The translations under genes were made by a program, and so were the position numbers. Under the pieces are notes generated by a model that saw only the letters and a program-made list of their open reading frames with translations, ran no database searches and had not been told where the DNA came from. Shown here in pieces: positions 15,896 through 24,924 of a stretch of DNA of 54,629 nucleotides (positions are counted from its first letter, which is position 1; every line of letters begins with the position of its first letter). This DNA comes from Acetatifactor sp. (GTDB lineage Bacteria > Bacillota > Clostridia > Lachnospirales > Lachnospiraceae), in contig JAEDDX010000009.1 in NCBI GenBank assembly GCA_016293615.1, forward strand, positions 1 to 54,629. Reading direction: 5' to 3'.

Positions 15896-18268
15896 ATGGA
15901 TATTATCTTAAAGCTGAAAGAAGAACTGAATGTGGAAAAATGGCAGGTGGAAGCTGCCGTCAAACTGATTGATGAAGGCAACACGATTCCTTTCATCTCC
16001 AGATACCGTAAGGAGGTGACGGGTTCGTTAAATGATGAACAGCTGCGTAATCTGCATGAGAGACTCATTTACCTGAGAAACCTCGAAGAAAAGAAAGAGC
16101 AGGTGCTCGGAAGCATAGAGGAACAGGGGATGCTGACGGAGGAACTGAAGAACAGGATCCTGGCGGCGGAGACCCTTGTTGTGGTAGAGGATCTGTACCG
16201 CCCTTATCGTCCCAAGAGAAAGACCCGCGCGAGTGTCGCAAAAGAAAAAGGGCTGGACGGACTGGCGCAGTATATTCTGGCTCAGGATGCGAAGACTCCC
16301 GTGCTTGAGGAGGCTGCGAAGTATGTGACGGATGCGGGTGTGGATGCTTCGCTGCAGGTGAAGACGCCTGAGGAGGCGCTGCAGGGTGCGATGGACATCA
16401 TTGCGGAGAGTATTTCCGACAATGCCGATTTCAGAAGTTACATTCGAGAGGCGACAGTGGAGGAGGGTATTATTACCGCGAGTGCGAAGAATCCCAAGGA
16501 AGCCAGTGTGTATGAGATGTACTATGAGTATCAGGAGCCTGTGAAAAAGGTTGCCGGACACAGAGTGCTGGCGCTCAATCGCGGTGAGGCTGAGAAGATC
16601 CTTGTGGTTAAGCTGAATGCTCCCGTGGAGCGTATTTTGATGTTCCTGGAGAAGAAGACGATCACTGCGGACAATGAATTCACCACACCTGTTTTGAAGG
16701 ATGCGATCGCAGACAGTTATGACAGACTGATTGCACCCGCCATCGAGCGCGAGATTCGAAATGAGATGACCGAGAAGGCGGAGGACGGCGCCATCACCGT
16801 ATTCGGCAAGAACTTAGAGCAGCTTCTGCTCCAGCCGCCCATCGCAGGCAAGGTCGTGCTCGGCTGGGATCCGGCGTTTCGTACCGGCTGTAAGCTGGCT
16901 GTTGTGGATGCAACCGGCAAAGTTCTGGATACCAAGGTGATCTATCCTACCGCTCCCCAGAGTAAAGTGGCCGAAGCGAAGACAGAGCTGAAGAAGCTGA
17001 TCAAAAAGTATAATGTAGACCTGATCTCCGTCGGCAATGGTACCGCTTCCCGTGAATCCGAGCAGGTGATCGTGGAATTGTTAAAAGAACTCGACAGACC
17101 GGTTCAGTATGTGATCGTCAATGAGGCGGGTGCGAGCGTATATTCTGCCTCCAAGCTTGCGACCGAGGAGTTTCCTCACTTTGATGTGGGACAGCGAAGC
17201 GCGGCCTCCATCGCAAGAAGACTGCAGGATCCTCTGGCAGAGCTTGTCAAGATTGACCCCAAGTCTATCGGCGTCGGTCAGTATCAGCATGACATGAACC
17301 AGAAGAAACTCAGCGAGGCATTGAACGGAGTGGTTGAGGACAGTGTCAACAAGGTCGGCGTTGACCTGAACACGGCGTCCGTATCCCTGCTGGAGTATAT
17401 TTCCGGTATCAACAAGACGATTGCCAGGAACATTGTAGAATATCGTGAGACCAACGGCCGCTTTACCAACAGGAAGCAATTGTTAAAGGTTGCAAAGCTT
17501 GGCCCTAAGGCATTTGAGCAGTGCGCAGGCTTTCTGCGTATTCCGGACGGTGACAATCCGTTGGATGCCACCAGCGTACATCCTGAATCCTATGAGGCGG
17601 CACAAAAGCTTCTTGAGAAGCTCGGCCTGACCATGGAGGATGTACGGGAGGCACAGAAGAAGGCGAAGACGAAGAGTGCGGAGACGAAGCAGCCCACACA
17701 GCCTGCAAAGCCGCAAAAGGCAGCGAAAACCGTACAGGTCAGGAATACTTCTACCGCTATGGGTAAGGCCCTGGCAGCAGCCATGGGCGGCATGGTATTG
17801 GACGGTGATAAGACGGCGAAGAAGCCCCCCGTGCAGGAAGTCCCTGCAGGGCAGAGTGTTTCCGGGCTGGAGAAGCGCATCAAAGACAAGAAACTCCTTG
17901 CGGAGGAGCTCGGCATCGGTGAGATCACGCTGACCGATATCTTAAAAGAACTGGAGAAGCCTGCAAGAGATCCCAGAGACGATATGCCCAAGCCGATTCT
18001 TCGCAGTGATGTCATGGATATGAAGGATCTGAAGCCCGGTATGATACTGAAGGGAACGGTCCGCAATGTCATTGACTTTGGAGTCTTCGTGGACATCGGC
18101 GTACATCAGGACGGTCTGGTACATATTTCCCAGATTACGGACCGCTTCATCAAGCACCCGCTCGAAGCAGTCAGCGTCGGTGATATCGTCGAAGTACAGG
18201 TTCTTGGCGTGGATGCGGCGAAGAAGAGGATTTCCCTGACCATGAGAATCAATCAGGAGAAGAAGTAA
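15896..18268 (+). CDS. tex: Tex-family transcription accessory protein (S1 RNA-binding)
   Basis: Tex/YqgF-HhH-S1 protein (790 aa from this start), a nucleic-acid-binding factor linked to transcription. Order: N-terminal helical Tex domain (KLIDEGNTIPFISRYRKE, a family hallmark), YqgF/RNase H-like domain (VVLGWDPAFRTGCKLAVVD), helix-hairpin-helix (LNTASVSLLEYISGI) and a C-terminal S1 domain (LKPGMILKGTVRNVIDFGVF onward). Between the HhH and S1 domains lies an unusually long Lys/Ala/Pro/Gln-rich insert (about residues 583-690), probably disordered. The ATG at 15896 begins MDIILKLKEEL; an upstream in-frame GTG (15866) is less likely. A TATAAT lies at 15843-15848. Monocistronic. Confidence 0.92.
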   Translation: MDIILKLKEELNVEKWQVEAAVKLIDEGNTIPFISRYRKEVTGSLNDEQLRNLHERLIYLRNLEEKKEQVLGSIEEQGMLTEELKNRILAAETLVVVEDLYRPYRPKRKTRASVAKEKGLDGLAQYILAQDAKTPVLEEAAKYVTDAGVDASLQVKTPEEALQGAMDIIAESISDNADFRSYIREATVEEGIITASAKNPKEASVYEMYYEYQEPVKKVAGHRVLALNRGEAEKILVVKLNAPVERILMFLEKKTITADNEFTTPVLKDAIADSYDRLIAPAIEREIRNEMTEKAEDGAITVFGKNLEQLLLQPPIAGKVVLGWDPAFRTGCKLAVVDATGKVLDTKVIYPTAPQSKVAEAKTELKKLIKKYNVDLISVGNGTASRESEQVIVELLKELDRPVQYVIVNEAGASVYSASKLATEEFPHFDVGQRSAASIARRLQDPLAELVKIDPKSIGVGQYQHDMNQKKLSEALNGVVEDSVNKVGVDLNTASVSLLEYISGINKTIARNIVEYRETNGRFTNRKQLLKVAKLGPKAFEQCAGFLRIPDGDNPLDATSVHPESYEAAQKLLEKLGLTMEDVREAQKKAKTKSAETKQPTQPAKPQKAAKTVQVRNTSTAMGKALAAAMGGMVLDGDKTAKKPPVQEVPAGQSVSGLEKRIKDKKLLAEELGIGEITLTDILKELEKPARDPRDDMPKPILRSDVMDMKDLKPGMILKGTVRNVIDFGVFVDIGVHQDGLVHISQITDRFIKHPLEAVSVGDIVEVQVLGVDAAKKRISLTMRINQEKK

Positions 18269-18319
18269 TTTTGGGACAGGATGAAGCGACAGGCACCGGC
18301 CGGAATGCACAGATGGCTG

Positions 18320-18354
18320 AAAAATAAATGGAGTACAGATTCCGGTTTATTTTT
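18320..18354 (+). terminator. Terminator after tex
   Basis: AAAAATAAA (18320-18328) pairs with TTTATTTTT (18346-18354), with a further GGA/TCC pair inside. An A/T-rich stem ending in T's. Confidence 0.65.
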
Positions 18355-18403
18355 GCAAATATGATATCATAAGGGACAGTGATACGAAAGGGGAAAAAAG
18401 AGC

Positions 18404-19324
18404 GTGAGTAAGCAGGAGAATATCATAGAAATCAACCATTTGAGTAAGAACTTTCAAACGGTAAAGGCAGTAAATGATCTCAGTTTTCGCGTGAAGAGCG
18501 GAGAACTGTTTGCTTTTCTGGGTGTCAACGGCGCCGGAAAAAGCACAACGATTTCCATGATCTGCGGTCAGTTGACTGCAGACGGGGGAGATATCCGGGT
18601 AAACGGATGGGATGTCAATACTTCGGGACATCAGATCAAAAAAATGACGGGTGTTGTCTTTCAGGACAGCGTGTTGGACAAGCCGCTGACTGCAAGAGAG
18701 AACTTAAAAAGCAGGGCAGCGCTGTACGGCATCACAGGAAAACAGTTTGCGGACCGTCTTTCGGAATTGATCACCCTATTTGAACTTCAGGAATTCATTG
18801 ACCGCCCTGTCGGGAAATTGTCAGGCGGCCAAAGACGCAGGGTAGATATTGCAAGGGCTCTGATTCACAGACCGAAGTTATTGATTCTGGACGAGCCGAC
18901 CACCGGATTGGATCCCCAGACCCGAAAAATGATATGGAACATTGTAGAAACACTTCGCGCACAGGAAGGCCTTACCGTTTTGCTGACAACCCATTATATG
19001 GAGGAAGCTGCATCTGCCGACTATATTGTCATCATCGATCACGGCTGTATTGCGGCAGAAGGGACCCCATATGAATTGAAGAATCAATATGTCAAGGATT
19101 ATCTCTCCATCTATGGGGTAAGCAAAGAGGAAGTAGAAAGTCTGGGAATGGCTTACGAAACCATCAGAGACGGTTATCGGATTGCCATTGAGACGCCGCT
19201 GGCGGCTACCGGACTGATTGTGAAGCATGCATCTGTGTTCCGCGACTATGAGATCGTAAAGGGCGGAATGGATGATGTGTTTATTGCAGTGACAGGAAAG
19301 AAACTGGGAGGTGAACAGGGATGA
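18404..19324 (+). CDS. ABC exporter ATP-binding protein, DrrA-like
   Basis: Nucleotide-binding subunit (306 aa) of an ABC-2 exporter. Walker A is GVNGAGKSTT, the signature is KLSGGQRRRVDIARAL, Walker B is LLILDEPTTGLD and the H-loop is TTHYMEEA. The C-terminal 75 residues after the ATPase core match the extension found in DrrA/multidrug ABC-2 ATPases. GTG start with AAAGGGG upstream. Its stop overlaps the permease ATG by 4 bases (ATGA), so the two are translationally coupled and form one transporter. Substrate unknown; drug, antibiotic or lipid export is typical. Confidence 0.9.
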   Translation: MSKQENIIEINHLSKNFQTVKAVNDLSFRVKSGELFAFLGVNGAGKSTTISMICGQLTADGGDIRVNGWDVNTSGHQIKKMTGVVFQDSVLDKPLTARENLKSRAALYGITGKQFADRLSELITLFELQEFIDRPVGKLSGGQRRRVDIARALIHRPKLLILDEPTTGLDPQTRKMIWNIVETLRAQEGLTVLLTTHYMEEAASADYIVIIDHGCIAAEGTPYELKNQYVKDYLSIYGVSKEEVESLGMAYETIRDGYRIAIETPLAATGLIVKHASVFRDYEIVKGGMDDVFIAVTGKKLGGEQG

Positions 19325-20214
19325 AAACATTGATCACAATCATTGACAGAAATCGCAGGCTGTTTTTCAGGGATAAGGGAATGCTGCTCTCCTCCCTGAT
19401 CACCCCGATGATACTGATCGTTTTGTATGCCACATTTCTCGCAAAAGTGTATAAAGACTCATTTGTCAGCAATCTTCCGGAGACGATGCATGTCGCGGAA
19501 AAGCTGGTCAACGGAACCGTTGCGGGACAGCTTGCCGCAGCGCTTCTGGCAGTCAGTTGTGTGACAGTTACTTTTAGTGTGAATCTGACGATGGTACAGG
19601 ACCGCGCCAATGGGGTGCGGAAGGATTTTGATGTATCACCGATCAGAAAACCGATGATCTATCTGGGGTATTTCTTTTCCACAGTGTTGAATTCCCTGAT
19701 GGTGAATGTACTTGCCCTGGCACTTTGTCTTGGATACATCAGGATGATGGGCTGGTATCTGACGGCGGCAGATGTAGCGCTGTTGCTGCTGGATCTGCTT
19801 GTACTGGTACTGTTTGGCGCTGTTTTATCCGGTCTTGTCTGCTATCCGTTAAAAACACAGGGACAAATGTCTGCAGTCGGGACCATTATCAGTGCCGGAT
19901 ACGGTTTTGTCTGCGGAGCCTATATGCCGATTTCCAACTTTTCCAAGGGTCTGCAGAATGTGATGAGTTATCTCCCCGGTACATACGGAACTGCATTGAT
20001 CAAAAATCATATGCTGCAGGGTGTGTTTGAGGAGATGGAGAAAACCGGCTTCCCGGCAGAGGTCGTAACAGCAATTGCGGATTCCCTGGATTGTAATCCG
20101 ACATTTCAGGGCAATGTCGTGGAACCGAAGTGCATGCTGTTGATTATGCTTGGAACGATCGTGGTATTAGGCGGACTGTATCTGTGGATAACGGTTATGC
20201 CGGAAAAAAAGTAA
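19321..20214 (+). CDS. ABC-2 type exporter permease
   Basis: Membrane subunit (297 aa) of the ABC-2 exporter with the preceding ATPase. The N-terminal cytoplasmic stretch (RNRRLFFRDKGMLLS) leads into a first membrane segment, then a roughly 75-residue extracytoplasmic loop, then a block of five segments (from MIYLGYFFSTVLNS through the C-terminal MLIMLGTIVVLGGLYLWI). This is the six-helix ABC2_membrane layout. It overlaps the ATPase gene by 4 bases. Nothing in the sequence tells the substrate. Confidence 0.88.
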   Translation: MKTLITIIDRNRRLFFRDKGMLLSSLITPMILIVLYATFLAKVYKDSFVSNLPETMHVAEKLVNGTVAGQLAAALLAVSCVTVTFSVNLTMVQDRANGVRKDFDVSPIRKPMIYLGYFFSTVLNSLMVNVLALALCLGYIRMMGWYLTAADVALLLLDLLVLVLFGAVLSGLVCYPLKTQGQMSAVGTIISAGYGFVCGAYMPISNFSKGLQNVMSYLPGTYGTALIKNHMLQGVFEEMEKTGFPAEVVTAIADSLDCNPTFQGNVVEPKCMLLIMLGTIVVLGGLYLWITVMPEKK

Positions 20215-20261
20215 ACGGTCAGGTATCATAAAGAAAAACGAAGGAAAGCGGCGGATATGTT

Positions 20262-20369
20262 ATGAGTCTGTTCCTATGCGCCCTATGTGATTATGAGTAT
20301 TTTGTCCTGGGCATAGCAGGAACGCTTCATTGCCTTATCTTTGGCAAAAAACTGAGGAAGTATATGTAG
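20262..20369 (+). CDS. Possible 35-residue hydrophobic small protein
   Basis: Small open frame in the 313-bp gap between the ABC-2 permease and the MarR operator. It starts MSLFLCALCDYEYF, has a central hydrophobic stretch (FVLGIAGTLHCLIFG) and a basic end (KKLRKYM). The binding site is weak (GGCGG, or a more distant AAGGAAAG), so translation is uncertain. It may be chance or a gene remnant. I do not recognise it. Confidence 0.2.
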   Translation: MSLFLCALCDYEYFVLGIAGTLHCLIFGKKLRKYM

Positions 20370-20462
20370 AACACTTTTTTACCCGGGAAGGCGTACTTCG
20401 CGCAGAAAGCGCAGACCTCTTTTACGACAGAACAGAAAAAGGCTGATCCTGTAAAAAACGGG

Positions 20463-20527
20463 TTGACAAAGCAGTATCAGTTGTGATAAAGTTAGTCCGC
20501 TAACAAAAATGTTAGCGGACTAACTTT
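20463..20527 (+). promoter_or_regulatory. Promoter and perfect 18-bp palindromic operator of the MarR-ABC operon
   Basis: TTGACA at 20463-20468 and a GATAAA -10 (20485-20490, preceded by TGT) with a 16-bp spacer. The -10 runs into a perfect inverted repeat: an 18-base arm at 20488-20505 and its exact complement at 20510-20527, four A's between. The core is GTTAGTCCGCTAAC. The operator overlaps the -10 and the start site, as expected for autorepression by the MarR protein encoded 34 bp downstream. Confidence 0.85.
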
Positions 20528-20560
20528 GTGTTGGAGAAAACGACGCGGGGAGGTGACGGA

Positions 20561-21034
20561 ATGGATCAAATGCATAAAAGAAGCATATCTTTTCAGTTGA
20601 GAATGATACATAACAAGGTGAAAGATGTGATTGCAAAGAGCGGTCCCAAGTTCGAAACGGCACCGCAGTCGCAGCTGCAGGGCGGTATTATGGGGTACTT
20701 GTTTCATCATGCTGACCAGCCTGTGTATCAGAAGGATATCGAGAAGGAGTTTCATATTTCCAGGGCAACGGCGACCAATACGCTGCAGGTCATGGAGAAG
20801 AACGGCCTGATAGTGAGACGGAGTCTGGATAAGGATGCAAGACTGAAGAGAATTCTGATGACGGAAGAGGCAGCCCGGAATCATGCTTTGGTGGAAGCTC
20901 ATATGAAGATGATGAATGACAGGATGCTGCAGGGCCTTGATGAGACGGAGATTGAGGACCTGACCAGAATGCTTCGTGTCATTATGTGCAATCTGGATGA
21001 GCTGAGCCGGGAATACACCCGGGAGAACCCATAG
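20561..21034 (+). CDS. MarR-family transcriptional repressor
   Basis: Winged-helix regulator (157 aa), the usual MarR length. The helix-turn-helix and wing are recognisable in YQKDIEKEFHISRATATNTLQVMEK (about residues 55-80) followed by GLIVRRSLDKDARLKRI, the basic wing. Dimerisation helices lie at both ends. The ATG at 20561 has a strong GGGGAGGTGA; the upstream TTG at 20528 lies directly after the operator and is excluded. It is the first gene of an operon with two ABC exporter genes (34-bp gap). The likely model is a drug- or peptide-sensing repressor of its own export system, binding the palindrome at 20488-20527. Confidence 0.92.
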   Translation: MDQMHKRSISFQLRMIHNKVKDVIAKSGPKFETAPQSQLQGGIMGYLFHHADQPVYQKDIEKEFHISRATATNTLQVMEKNGLIVRRSLDKDARLKRILMTEEAARNHALVEAHMKMMNDRMLQGLDETEIEDLTRMLRVIMCNLDELSREYTRENP

Positions 21035-21067
21035 TCCCCAAATATAACACAGAAAGGAAAGAAGAAA

Positions 21068-22816
21068 ATGCTTAAAACATTAGCAGCCCAGATCAAAGAG
21101 TATAAAAAAGCGTCTGTCGCGACACCTCTTTGTATGATCGGTGAGGTTATCATGGAGATGATCATCCCCATGCTGATGGCATCGATTATTGATGACGGCG
21201 TAACACCCGGTAATCTGAACCATATTTATCTTATTGGTGCCCTGATGGTCGGCACCGCATTTTTAAGCCTCCTGTTCGGTATCGGCGGAGGTGTCTACGG
21301 AGCGAAGGCGTCCACCGGCTTTGCCAAGAATCTGAGAAAGGCAATGTATGAGAGAATACAGACCTTCAGCTTCGCAAACATCGATAAATTCAGTACCTCC
21401 GGTCTTGTAACCAGACTGACAACCGATGTCACCAACATACAGAATGCCTACCAGATGATCCTGCGCATGTGTATGAGAGCTCCGATCAGCCTGATTTGTG
21501 CGATGTTCATGGCGTTCTACATCAGCCCCAGGCTTGCAAGCATTTACCTGATTGCGGTTATCGCGCTCGGAATCGTGCTGGGACTGATCGTCACCAATGC
21601 AACCAAGCACTTTTCCCAGGCGTTCCCGAAGTATGATGATTTGAACGAGAGCGTGCAGGAGAATGTTTCCGCGATCCGTGTGGTGAAGGCTTATGTCAGA
21701 GAAGAAGAGGAGATCAGGAAGTTTAAGACCGCCAGCGGCAATATTTATAAGATTTTCTGTAAGGCAGAGAGTATCGTTGCCTGGAACGGCCCGGTCATGA
21801 ACCTGACCGTTTACACCTGTATTCTGCTGATCAGCTGGTTGGGCGCGCATATGATTATTCAGAATCAGCTGACCACCGGTGAACTGATGAGCCTGCTTAC
21901 CTACTGCATGACCATCCTGATGAACCTGATGATGCTTTCCATGATCTTCGTCATGATGACCATGTCGGCGACCAGCGCGAAGCGTGTCTGCGAAGTTCTC
22001 AATGAGGAGCCGAGCCTGACCAATCCCGAAGAGCCCGTCTTCGAGGTGCCTGACGGAAGCATCCGGTTTGAAAATGTTTCCTTCAAATACAATCCCAATG
22101 CGGACTCTTTTGTGCTGAAGAATATTAACCTTGATATCAGGTCCGGAGAGACCATCGGTATCCTCGGCGGAACAGGCAGCGCGAAGTCCAGTCTGGTAAA
22201 CCTGATCAGCAGACTGTATGATGTATCCGAAGGCGTGCTGAAGGTCGGCGGTATCGATGTACGCAAGTATGATATGGAGACTTTGAGAAACCAGGTCGCA
22301 GTCGTACTGCAGAACAATGTTCTGTTCTCCGGTACCATTTTGGAGAATCTGCGCTGGGGTGACAGGAACGCCACCGAGGAAGAGTGCAAAAAGGCCTGCG
22401 AGCTTGCCTGTGCGGATGAATTTATTCAGAAGATGCCGGACGGCTACAACACCTATATCGAGCAGGGCGGAACCAATGTATCCGGCGGACAGAAGCAGAG
22501 ACTGTGTATCGCCAGGGCGCTGTTGAAGAAACCCAGAATTCTGATCCTTGATGACTCTACCAGCGCAGTGGATACAGCCACAGACGCCCGTATCAGAAAA
22601 GCTTTCGCGGAAGTGATTCCCGGGACGACAAAGCTGATAATCGCACAGCGAGTTTCCAGCCTGCAGAATGCAGACAGAATCATTGTGATGGACGAAGGAC
22701 AGATCGTCGGTATCGGTACACACGAAGAACTGCTTGCCGGCAATGAGATTTATCGGGAGGTTTACGAATCCCAGAACAGCGGAAGCGGAGACTTCGATGA
22801 GAAAGGAGGAATGTGA
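21068..22816 (+). CDS. Heterodimeric ABC exporter, degenerate-site half (582 aa)
   Basis: Type I ABC exporter half-transporter: six-helix membrane domain (about 1-310) and ATPase domain (about 345-575). Walker A is GGTGSAKSS, with Ala in place of the conserved Gly. The signature VSGGQKQR is canonical. Walker B is ILILDDS, with Asp at the catalytic Glu position, and the H-loop is IIAQR, with Gln for His. Loss of both Glu and His is what the degenerate member of BmrCD/LmrCD/TM287-288-type heterodimers shows; its intact signature completes the partner's working site. Directly downstream of marR and overlapping the second half by 4 bases. Substrate unknown, most likely a drug, peptide or lipid. 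Confidence 0.92.
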   Translation: MLKTLAAQIKEYKKASVATPLCMIGEVIMEMIIPMLMASIIDDGVTPGNLNHIYLIGALMVGTAFLSLLFGIGGGVYGAKASTGFAKNLRKAMYERIQTFSFANIDKFSTSGLVTRLTTDVTNIQNAYQMILRMCMRAPISLICAMFMAFYISPRLASIYLIAVIALGIVLGLIVTNATKHFSQAFPKYDDLNESVQENVSAIRVVKAYVREEEEIRKFKTASGNIYKIFCKAESIVAWNGPVMNLTVYTCILLISWLGAHMIIQNQLTTGELMSLLTYCMTILMNLMMLSMIFVMMTMSATSAKRVCEVLNEEPSLTNPEEPVFEVPDGSIRFENVSFKYNPNADSFVLKNINLDIRSGETIGILGGTGSAKSSLVNLISRLYDVSEGVLKVGGIDVRKYDMETLRNQVAVVLQNNVLFSGTILENLRWGDRNATEEECKKACELACADEFIQKMPDGYNTYIEQGGTNVSGGQKQRLCIARALLKKPRILILDDSTSAVDTATDARIRKAFAEVIPGTTKLIIAQRVSSLQNADRIIVMDEGQIVGIGTHEELLAGNEIYREVYESQNSGSGDFDEKGGM

Positions 22817-24756
22817 TCATGGCAGAACAGAGAGCACCTAGACCAAACGGTCCGGGACACGGCCCTCGTGGGATGAGAGGCCCCAGACCGAAGATTGAAA
22901 ATCCCGGCAAAGTCATCCGGAGAGTTCTCGGACTTACATTCAAAGAATATTCCATCCAGTGGATCGTCGTTCTGATCTGTATCGTTGTGACGGTATTATC
23001 TTCCCTGCAGGGAACACTGTTCATGCGGACACTGATCGATGACTATATTCTGCCGCTGATCGGAAAGCAGAATCCCGATTTCGGACCTCTGACCGGCGCA
23101 ATTGCCAGAGTGGCCTGCTTCTACGGACTCGGCGTACTGGCAAGCTTTACCCAGTCGAGAATCATGATCTATATCACACAGGGCACGATGAGAAACTTAA
23201 GGGATATCGTCTTTGAGAAGATGGAAAAGCTGCCCATTAAGTTTTTTGATACCCATGCACACGGCGACATCATGTCGATCTATACCAATGATGTAGAGAC
23301 CATTCGTCAGATGGTGAGCCAAAGCATTCCTCAGCTGTTCAACAGCCTGATCACTGTTGTCAGTGTGTTTATTTCCATGCTGGTTCTGGATATTCCGCTG
23401 ACGATCGTGACCATGGTCATGGTGGTGATCATGATGATCGCTGCCAAGAAGGTTGCTTCCTTAAGCAGTCGTTTCTTTGTGGGACAGCAGAGGGACCTTG
23501 GCGCACTGAACGGATGTATCGAGGAGACGATGACCGGGCAGAAGGTCGTCAAGGTGTTCTGCCATGAGCGGGAGAGCCTGGAGCTGTTTAACAGCCTCAA
23601 CGAACAGCTCTGCGACAGTGCCTATCGTGCTAATAAATTCGGCAACATCATGGGACCCGTGAATGCACAGCTCGGTAACCTGAGCTATGTCGTGTGTGCG
23701 GTAGCCGGCGGTATTCTTGCAATTACCGGCATTTCGGGACTGACACTCGGCGCCCTTGCAAGTTTTCTGACATTGAACAGATCCTTCAGTATGCCGATCA
23801 ATCAGATCAGCATGCAGGTCAACAGTATTATCATGGCTCTGGCAGGTGCGGACAGAATCTTCAAGCTGATGGATGAGACGCCCGAGCTGGACGAGGGATA
23901 TGTGGAGCTTGTAAACGCGACCAGAAACGGCCGTGGCGAGCTTGTGGAAAGCAGTGAGAAGACAGGGCTGTGGGCATGGAAGCATTATCACAAGGACAGT
24001 GACAGCTACACCTACACCGAGCTGAAGGGGGATGTTGTGTTCGATCATGTAGACTTCGGATACACCGATGAGAAGATGATCCTGCATGACATTGAGCTGT
24101 ATGCAAAGCCCGGACAGAAAATTGCGTTCGTCGGTGCAACCGGTGCCGGCAAGACCACCATTACGAACCTGATCAACCGCTTCTACGACATTCAGGACGG
24201 TAAGATCCGGTATGACGGAATCAACATTTCCAAGATAAAGAAGGATGACTTAAGACATTCCCTGGGCATTGTATTGCAGGATACCCATCTGTTTACGGGA
24301 ACCGTTATGGAGAACATCCGTTACGGCAACCTGAATGCAACCGATGAGGAGGTCATCAAGGCCGCAAAGCTTGCGAACGCGGACGGCTTTATCAGAAGAC
24401 TTCCCGAGGGATATCAGACCATGCTCCGCGGCGACGGGGCAAACCTCAGCCAGGGACAGAGGCAGTTGCTTGCCATCGCGAGAGCGGCAGTTGCAGACCC
24501 GCCTGTCATGATTCTGGATGAGGCGACCAGCTCCATCGACACCAGAACAGAGAAGCTGGTGCAGAAGGGTATGGATGCTCTGATGAAGGGCAGAACGAAC
24601 TTCGTGATCGCACACCGTCTTTCCACCGTCAAGAACAGCGACTGTATCATTGTTCTCGAGCAGGGAAGAATCATTGAGCGCGGTACCCATGAGCAGTTGA
24701 TCGAGCAGAAGGGCAAGTATTACCAGCTCTATACCGGCAATGCCATCGCACAATAA
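22813..24756 (+). CDS. Heterodimeric ABC exporter, catalytic-site half (647 aa)
   Basis: Partner half-transporter. After a Pro/Arg/Gly-rich cytoplasmic leader of about 35 residues come six membrane helices and an ATPase domain. Walker A is GATGAGKTT, Walker B MILDEATS with catalytic Glu, and the H-loop is IAHRLSTV, all canonical. Its own signature is LSQGQ rather than LSGGQ. That asymmetry mirrors the upstream half: the productive ATP site combines this Walker A/B with the partner's LSGGQ-type loop. A roughly 35-residue insert (about 365-400) sits before the ATPase core. The start may be 22813 or the ATG at 22819, which is better spaced from GGAGG. Confidence 0.92.
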   Translation: MIMAEQRAPRPNGPGHGPRGMRGPRPKIENPGKVIRRVLGLTFKEYSIQWIVVLICIVVTVLSSLQGTLFMRTLIDDYILPLIGKQNPDFGPLTGAIARVACFYGLGVLASFTQSRIMIYITQGTMRNLRDIVFEKMEKLPIKFFDTHAHGDIMSIYTNDVETIRQMVSQSIPQLFNSLITVVSVFISMLVLDIPLTIVTMVMVVIMMIAAKKVASLSSRFFVGQQRDLGALNGCIEETMTGQKVVKVFCHERESLELFNSLNEQLCDSAYRANKFGNIMGPVNAQLGNLSYVVCAVAGGILAITGISGLTLGALASFLTLNRSFSMPINQISMQVNSIIMALAGADRIFKLMDETPELDEGYVELVNATRNGRGELVESSEKTGLWAWKHYHKDSDSYTYTELKGDVVFDHVDFGYTDEKMILHDIELYAKPGQKIAFVGATGAGKTTITNLINRFYDIQDGKIRYDGINISKIKKDDLRHSLGIVLQDTHLFTGTVMENIRYGNLNATDEEVIKAAKLANADGFIRRLPEGYQTMLRGDGANLSQGQRQLLAIARAAVADPPVMILDEATSSIDTRTEKLVQKGMDALMKGRTNFVIAHRLSTVKNSDCIIVLEQGRIIERGTHEQLIEQKGKYYQLYTGNAIAQ

Positions 24757-24780
24757 AGAAACAGGAAAGATTTGGATAAG

Positions 24781-24817
24781 AACTCCCCGCTTGGCCGGTC
24801 AGGGCCGGCGGGGAGTT
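24781..24817 (+). terminator. Strong hairpin after the ABC exporter genes
   Basis: Perfect 10-bp inverted repeat AACTCCCCGC (24781-24790) / GCGGGGAGTT (24808-24817), with a further GGCC/GGCC pairing in the loop. There is no T-run, so it may be a weak terminator or a 3' mRNA stabiliser. Confidence 0.5.
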
Positions 24818-24855
24818 GGCGTGTAAGGCTGTCTGAGGCTGCCTTAGGGTTTAGC

Positions 24856-24884
24856 TTGCATGCGGCGGGGCAGCAAGGTATAAT
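24856..24884 (+). promoter_or_regulatory. Promoter of the GH10 xylanase gene
   Basis: TTGCAT (24856-24861), 17-bp spacer, TATAAT (24879-24884), 40 bp before the start codon. Confidence 0.75.
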
Positions 24885-24924
24885 AGACTCGTGTATATCA
24901 CAGAAAAGAACGAGGATATTAAGT

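Noticed and set aside
21263..22723. Minus-strand open frame of 486 codons
   Set aside because: Antisense shadow of the ABC exporter gene; composition is His/Gln/Asp-rich without family motifs and no RBS.
18404..24756. Dedicated antibiotic or bacteriocin biosynthesis cluster around the exporters
   Set aside because: Only transporters and a MarR regulator are present; no precursor peptide or biosynthetic enzyme was found.
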